NCBI GenBank assembly: GCA_940671915.1
Contig: CALNVZ010002974.1
Span: 18,253,831 to 18,317,830 of the forward strand
Length of the DNA: 64,000 nucleotides
Reading direction: 5' to 3'
Source: Paracentrotus lividus
Lineage: Eukaryota; Echinodermata; Echinoidea; Camarodonta; Echinidae
Position numbers and translations under genes: made by a program. The stretch's first letter is position 1. Each line of letters opens with the position of its first letter. This document shows positions 50,301 through 59,300 of the stretch, piece after piece. The notes under the pieces were generated by a model that made no database searches, had not been told where the DNA came from, and saw only the letters and a list, made by a program, of their open reading frames with translations.

Positions 50301-53300
50301 ATTGTAGTAAAACCTGCCTACATTGTATAAAGGCCAACTGCTACGTTTCTGTTAGTTCTTGAGGTGTCCTTATAAACTCGTGTATGCATGACTTTAGTTT
50401 AAAAATGCTACAGATACCTATACAGCTTGAAAAATAATTATTAGACCAAACCATATTGGAGCTTACAAGGAAAGTGGTCTAATAAATATGTCCCAAGCTG
50501 AATGCATCCTTGGGCTTGTGGATGTACAAATGTACCTGAGCTTTGTAACGTCTTAATGATCGAGGATTTGACGGAAGCGAGCTGACTGTACAGGAGCCTC
50601 TCTGTCGCCGAAAACTCATGGGTGATAGCTACAAATCCACTGCTACTCTTATCAGCAATACAGGCACACTGGTCAACAGAAGCTGCAACACCCTGCAGCC
50701 AGCCGTTCTACAATTAAAGGGAAAAGATTAACAATTTACAGGGAAGATATGAGGGGATAGGAGAAAATGATATTCCGCAAGATGAAACCATCCATTCTAA
50801 ATTTTCTTTCTTTTTCAAAAACACTATAATAGTTCTATCATGTTCTGCAATTGTATTCCAATATTGCCATTCCACTCTAGACTTAGCAGGTAAAAGCTGC
50901 TCCTGAGCAGGCTGTGTGCCGAAGGTTATTCTTCATAAATACTGTTTTTTATTTCAAAGTGACTGACAATAATATACAATGTACGTATTTCAGTAAATTA
51001 GCCTAAAATATTGTTTTACCTTTGAAAACTGAAAATATATGTAACAGTATGTTACTCCATAAGTTATTTCTTTGTCTGTAAACCTGGGTAAGTAGGCTAC
51101 ATTTATAACTCACACATTTTCTTTTGTATTGCATTTGCCTAACAAAGCAACACATGCCATGTTTGTACCTACTCAAACCCAAACTCTGTTATAAAGATCA
51201 CTGGGTGTTCAGATATAATGCCTTTGAAAATTATTCATTGATCTACATAACTACCTTTTTGAGGAAAGTGAGTTTCTCCGGTTGCTTGGCTCTTGCTGCA
51301 TACTTAACGGTGGGTGACTTGGAGATTGATGATGACATTGGTCTCTTCTTGGACTTATCACTTCCATCACGTAGAGGGCTCTCTGGAGTCGGAGTACTGT
51401 TAGAGTTCCTCAATTCTTGGAGGCTAATAAGCAAGCCAAATGGGAAAGTCATTAATAATATTTATAATCATACAACTTTGTTAATAAGAGCTTTACACAT
51501 AACTGATGCTTAGCGCTAACAGTATTTCATTTTCACCAGTCACTGGACTCAATTTTGACTCCAAATTTAGTGGACACTCTCTCTCTAGAGAGTATTCTAG
51601 CTGTATGTTTGTTGTTTTGTTAGTTTTTTAAAATTTTATATTGAATCAAATAAAATCAAGATGAGCTTTTTGCTTTGTGGCATACACATGCTAATCCAAA
51701 ACACAATCGCATTTGTATCCTTCTTGAAGCTAATTAAGCAAGTAAAAAGAAAAATGTATACAATGTTGTATTCATCTCTTACAATGTATTTACCTGGAGT
51801 ACTAATTCATAAAACATATCTAAACAAAAATCTACATCACAGTAACAAATAGCTTATGCCCCTGCATGTAAATACACAAGAGGAATACAAAGTTGTGACT
51901 GTATTTTAAAAATAGGTAGAAACAGTGGTTTATACAGCCCTGCAAAACTTTAAAAAAACTTGGCGTTACCATAAATATTCAGCGATAGGCCCTAGAGCAA
52001 TTGAAAAAAAGGGGGGAAAATCCATTGCATTGTAAAGTTAATACCTTGGTTGTTTTCCTAGGTAGTAGACATCTGGCATACAGTTGGTTCCATCTGCTAA
52101 TAGAAGGGTGTGTGTGCCCCCTACTGCTGCATCCCACACAGGAGTACTGTTAGGCATCTGCATAGGATGTGGAAGAAAACATAATATCAAGAACAGACTA
52201 TGGTAAGCATCTATTAAAACAGACAGGAGTACTTCATGGAATAAGTTCATCAGGATGGTATTAAACAATCTATAGTTATTAGTTCTATATACACATTCAA
52301 AAAGCTTGTTACCTGTGACAGTTTCGACGACTGGCTGTCATCTTCTTCAAACGGCGACTGATTGGCGTCTGAAAATTTGGCGCCAATTAGAAATCACCCA
52401 GGTGTGAAACCCGGGTAATAGTGCCATCATAGATCAGACGCCATTCAGTTGCCGTTTGAAGAAGATGACAGCCAGTAGTCGAAACTGTCACAGGTTACAA
52501 ACTTTTTGGATGTGTATATGTGATGCATCACATCAAAATCAGACACAAGTCGCCAAGCAAATTAAAGCAGTGTCGAGGAAACTCATAACTAATTAATACA
52601 GTGAGTACTGTTAGGCATCTGTAGAGGATGTGAAACAAAACATAATATCAAGAACAGACTATGGTAAGCATCTATTAAAACAATATTTGAATGGTTTAGA
52701 TACTCTACAGATGCAAAAATGATGGATTCAGGCCCAAAGTGGTCCTGTCAATTACATCTACATGTACATTCAATGAGGGAAAAAAATGCAAACCCAATGT
52801 AGCAGACAGCCAGAGAGATAGAGAGAGAGAGAGATATTAAATTGACTTTAATAAAGAAGTGAAAAAGATTTTTAAAGGTAAAATTTCAAAATGAAAGTGA
52901 TTAGAAACCACAAAATTAAAGCAACTGCATGTACAGGTACTGATCTTACAATTAATGTGTCATTTTACTTTAAAATTGATAACAGATAACCCTTAAATAA
53001 TTTGAAAAGAAAGAGAACCACCTCAGATGTTTATATTTGGGCAGTTCCAAGGTAACGGAGTGACATTCAGAAGCAACATTTCAGCATTCAAACAAATTTA
53101 TCATCCATACTTTAATCTTTATTTATAAAGAAATGGTTCATGACAATAGCTGATGGTACCCTCTTTTCAAAATGATAACATTTGTTATGGTGATCTGCAT
53201 AATTAATGAGATATGAATATTCATAATCATGGTTACGGAGTGATGCAAAATGGACATGCATATTTGAGCAAAAAACATTTTGCTTAAACTCTGTGAACTT

Positions 53301-56300
53301 TAAATGGCTATCACAATTTTGACTAATTGATTGGATTCTATGTTATACTAGGTATAATATGCTGCCTTGCATAAGAAAATTGGTTGAATATTTTGTTAAT
53401 TATGACTTAAAACTTGAACCCATGTCTGGTTACGGAGTGAAGGTTACGGAGTGACCTCTGAATCATCCACACAATGGCAATGTAAAAAGACTATGTCTCC
53501 CTTGCTAAATGAAAACAATCACTCTTGATTGTTTCAATTTAAATTCTTTTTGCTCTATATGATAGTTCTAGGTGAGGGATGCAAAACTTCTACACAGAAC
53601 TTTTGAAACTCATTAAGTATGCTAATTTATGCGCATATTCAAAATACACAAATAATGAATCTTCTTTATTTTTCGACCAATTTGATTTTTTTTTCTTTTT
53701 TTCTCATCTAGTAGAGCTACATTTTCTATATCTATGCTAATTTATGCAAAATTCTTCAAAAATAACAATAAATGCTTCTTCTCCTTTATTTGTCGATCAT
53801 TTTCAATTCCATTTGTTTTATATGATAACACTAGGTGGGGGATACGAAAATGTTACAAAGAATTTTGAAACTCATTAAGTATGCTAATTTATGCAAATTT
53901 GTCAAAATTCACAAACAATTATTATTATTATTATTATTTTTTTTTTTTTTATAATTTTTGACAGATTTTTTTGTTTAATCTGGTAAAGCTCCATGATGTT
54001 CACTAAACTTCTACACAGAATTTTGAAATTTTGACTAGAAAATAATCTATATGCTAATTTATGCTAAATTTTCAAATCCATTGTCTTACTTTTATTCATA
54101 TGTACAGGTCAGTGTCTTCTTTAAACTATTATTTAAACTATATAAATTGTACAACATACATGTAACCAAATGATTGAGTTCACATCCACTTCCTTCCAAA
54201 ATAATCTGCAACAAAGTCCTCAAAGGAGCTCATATCAGACCTCTCACAATGCCTGACTTGTGCAATTAATTGCTGACAAAGGGCTCATTTGCATAATTAT
54301 GATCTCATACCCTCGAAGCATTACACTCCGATGTCTCTCTTGGGCACTTCACTAAAAGAATTCTAAACCTAAAACATTCTAGTGTAGAGTGAGCTTTGAT
54401 CAAATCTAACATACATTGTACATGTTATTCAATGGGATGTCACTCCGTAACCATAATGGTTACGGAGTGACACATTTTATGAAGCCATATTTCTCAAACA
54501 AAATGCATTCAAATAAAAAAATTGATGTAATTGATAGGTACGGGTGTTCCAGATTTGCAAATAAACTTTTGTTACATTAAACCCAATTATTCTAAAAATA
54601 TTCAAAAAATATGTGGGCAATTCCACAGAAATCTGGACAAGGGTGCTGGAAATTCAAAATGATATTTGGTTAAAATTATTTTGATTTTCAAAAAATACAT
54701 GAGTTGAAGTTTTGAGAATCGATAAAAATTTCCCCGATGGCGGCCATTTTCACTTTCTAATCATACGCTGAAGTATTCCAATAATTTTTTTGTATAGAAA
54801 AGGTAAATTAACTAGAAACTCATTTTCATTTTCTCAACTAAACCGTTTCTGTTCACGATAATCTTTCACATGGATAAAGTTGTTAGAGGGACACTTTATC
54901 AAACTGTATTTTAAAAAAATTGGTTCAATTGTGACTTTGGTCCAAAATTTAGATTTAATCAACCCTCATTTGCAGTGTAACGTCAGTTACCGAAAACATG
55001 AACTTGTAATTTTTTTTTCCACAACAGAGACACTATCAACTATGCCAATTAAGATTTCTAATGTATGACTGCATCTCATTATTATCAATAGCTAAGCTTC
55101 AGATATTCAACATACAATCAAGTCCAAATTGAAACCAATTTGTTGTAACGTCAGTTACCATGACCTAGTGTATACGTCAGTTACCATGATGCCATGTATC
55201 GTTTCAAAGAGAAACAATTATAATTTGGACTCCTGTATGCATCTGAAACTAAATACCCACTGGCTTAAACTAAACCATCCTAGGCAATAAAAAGACTGCA
55301 GTGCCATGGTAGCTTCTTTTTTAGATTTAAGAGTTTGAAACGCATGGCAAATTACATGTACATGTAGCCCTCCAAATCTGCTTTAGATTTTTCAGATTGA
55401 TTTTATCTGATTGTGTGATCAAGTTCCATTGCTATATATATTCTGATTCGGAATATGAGCCTATCATTTGAAACTGTTATAGATTAAATCTAAATAAAAT
55501 TATTAGTTGTATTTAAAAACTTCTCTCTGTAAAACAAATGAAGAGAAAAAAAAAAGAAAAGAAAGAAAGTATGATCATTAGCTCCATATGTCTGTGCATT
55601 TGCTAAGATGTAAGCATGACTTGTGGTAGAACAAAGCCACAGAAAACAACTTCACTTAACAGGAATTCCATTTTGATGCCAAGACGAACATGTATTTTTC
55701 AGTAAATTTCATATACCCTAGCTTTGGAAATTCCCGCATTTTATGACTGCGGGATTCACAACCTGTTACAAAATGAGTTAAACGGAAAATTACTGTTGCA
55801 GTTAAAGTTTGATTGAGGAAGAAACAGTTTAAAAGTGGATTTTAAAAATCAATTCCACGCAAGAACTGTTGTGTGCAAGTGAGGATTTAGAATCGACAAA
55901 TTATAATAAAGGCACCTACCTTTTTTACATCATCTTCCAAGATTCACCATGCACACAGCACACAAATATCATGTTGGGCACATGCCATGACACGTCGTCA
56001 TTATCAAATCAAAGATACTATTCTATGGTTTCTAATGTCCTTATAATACTAAAGATATTCCTCAGTTGTTTATAATATATGTGATGGAATTTAGTTCTTA
56101 AAAGTAGTAAGAAATGAAATTTTCAAAATATTATGTACAAACCCTATAGGAAATATATGCCGTTAGACTGTCATGGTCACAGTATTGTTTTAACTGAATA
56201 AGAGGAAAATGATCTTATCACTTCTTATTTTGCCAATCTTTTACCTAGAACATATTAGGTTGATAATCATATCAAACCACTAATCCTCAGAAGCCCGGAA

Positions 56301-59300
56301 CACAAAAATATTTTGATCCGATTCAAATTGGGGATTTTACATGTGTGAAGTCTATAGAAGATGTAAGGTAACGTCAGTTATCGTAACGTCGTTACCGAGC
56401 ATGTCTCAAAAAGTTTCCCCAGCATAAACAAAAATTATGAAAATCTCTCTTTATTTTGCAAATCTGTTCATAAGGACCTAGGTACGATGTCATATAAGAC
56501 TTATCGTTATGACATGTCATGGACATGAGATATTGAGATTTGATCAAACACCATGATTTTGCATGTCCGTTTTCTGTAACGTCAGTTACCGACACGTTTT
56601 TGCTTGGCGTTTCAATGGAAATAATGTTTAAGTGGAATTTTTAGACAAAACTTCTTCCTTTACACTTACTTATTTAGGTATATTAATTTGAAGACCCACG
56701 TATTCTGATTTAAGTAACTGCAGTACAAACAATGTAGAAAATTCTGGTTGTGTGTAACGTCAGTTACCGTGGAATTGCCCACGTGTATTTATGGTTACGG
56801 AGTGACATTTTGAGGTTACTTCATGTTTGTGCTCACTGATGTGGAACATAGATCGTGAAGCAAAATATTATGTGTAAACTTTATTTTTTATATATCCTGC
56901 TATCATTATAGAATATAATCAAAGTATATTTTCATTTTCTAGGTACATTGCTCTTGACATGAAATTTAAATAAAAAAGATAAAATTTTGACAATTTTAGT
57001 AAAATTGAATATTAATGCCATTTTAAAACCCAAAATGCCCTTAAAAGGCCAAACCATCCACGGATATTGAAAATTTGGACTTTTAGCTCTCACTTGATAC
57101 CAAATTTGTCATAGAATGATGAATTTGAAATTTTGGGGGTCATGTCCTGTTTTGCTTGGAACTGCCCATTTACAACAAAAACAGGCTCTTGGAACTTTAA
57201 TTTTTCTTCTTTTTTTTCTCTTCAGTGAAAAAAAATTAATTGAAAAATGAAGCCCTAATGTTCAATTTTATTTCGTTCAACATTTCAATTAGGAAGAATT
57301 TAACATCTTGCCTCGAAAAGAGCTTATTCATGAGTTTCCATAGCAACAGTCGTATGCGTAATAGTACACATAGAGAAGGTTGTTCCTCTGAATGATTGTG
57401 AAATCTAAGAATGTAATTATGGCTTCCTGTAGAGAATTAAACCAAAACACAGGGATACCCCAATACACTTTACAATATACATACATGTAGGGGAGACTGG
57501 GGTAATTATGGCCCCCTTTTTCACATTTCCTATTACTACCATTAAATGAAAAGTCCAATAATATTCTAATTATGTAAAAATACAGGTAGTCTATATACCT
57601 ATAATATACAAAGGAAAGTATAACCTGTGACTTCTCATTTGCATATTAATTACCATTATGTTAACAACTTTGTGGGGCCATAATTACCCCCACGGGTTGG
57701 GGTTTTTATGGCCCCTATCGTCGCCATGACTGTATGAATTAAAAGGTATTATGCTAATTAATTATGGTAATGTATAATAAATGTTGTTGGGTATTCCTAA
57801 TACACTTGTCAACCACCAACAATGATTTAATCAATAATTGGTTCAGCCAAAATGTTGAAATTTTGTAGTCATAGCAATACATATATTTATGTACATAATC
57901 ATACAAGTTAAATGTCCCCATCCGCGCTTATACACTTTTATGCATTGGGGGCCATAATTACCCCGAGTGACATTTTCAATTTTATCCCTCTTTACAGCTC
58001 TACTATTGAAGATATTCAAGTGGAAGTTTTTCGGTTGTGTTTGTTAGTTCCTTTTGTTTCTGTTTCAATCAAAATTTCATCTTAAAGGCCCGGTCCCACT
58101 GGCGGGAGGATTAATTGCGCATGAGCTGCGTATACAAATTTCGTTCATCCGCAACAAAAAACAAAGACAAAACAAACAATCCGCAATTCATACGCAAATC
58201 ATCCTAAAAAGCCAGTGGGACCGCGCCTTAAATCATTTTAACTAATGATACCACACCCCAAATAAAAAAGCAGACTTGCCACTTTCCAACGAACAGAATT
58301 GTGATTGCCGTACATTTTAGGCTCCCCTAAGCACAAAATTTAAAATAAATGGCTTTTTTCTCCTATGATAGTAGGAAGAGTTTAGCTAGGCATGTGTAAA
58401 AATTTATAAGCTCTAAAAGACAAAGGGGCCATAATTACCCCAGTCTCCCCTACTCATGTATGCTCAAACACATCATGAACTTTTCATATTCATATTATGT
58501 GAGAGTGATGGAAAAAAAAACCCCTGCAAAATGTACATTGCACATGTACATGCATCAGAGAGTTTTCATTAATGTTCCATGACCTATTACTTTATTTGGA
58601 AATATTGCTAACAAACACTCTTTTAAAGGGAAGCATTTGTCACAGCAACATCACTAGGGATGACACACTGGGGAGTTCCCCCTAATCCCTTTTTGGCTCA
58701 TTAATGTAATTAGCCTGTACATGTACATGTATTGATCCTATATGGCAGTGATTCATGCAGTGATCACTTTCATCAAAGGCAAACAATATTTGACTTGCAG
58801 TTTTCTGCTTGTTTTTCAGATGCTTATTATTTAATTTCTTCAAAATATTTGTTAGTCTCATTCTTTCTTTTCCCTGTACTCCTCAATATTTGCGTCCTTC
58901 TACCCAATGTAACGTATTTCTTTACTATATGTACCTCTCTCCTCCCTCATTCTCCCATTTTACATTTTTCTCACATCTCCCACAGGTCTTCCCTGTAACA
59001 ATTCATCCTCAAATGTATTTCATCATTTTATCTTCATTATTTTTCCGCTTTTTCCCCATTCAGTCACTCCTTATGTAATTTTATTTATTATTTTTTTTGC
59101 TTCTTTCTCCTTCCCATTCAATGTTCATTTCTTCTTTTATCTTCTACAAATGTGAATGTACCTCCTTCGGGTGGTATCTCACTTCGCGGAAACAAAAATG
59201 AGACGGATTTGCCAGCATGACATTGTACCAGATCTGTCTCCTCTGTCGCGGAAACAAAAATGAGACGGATTGGCATATCCGTCTCATTTTTCTCACCATG

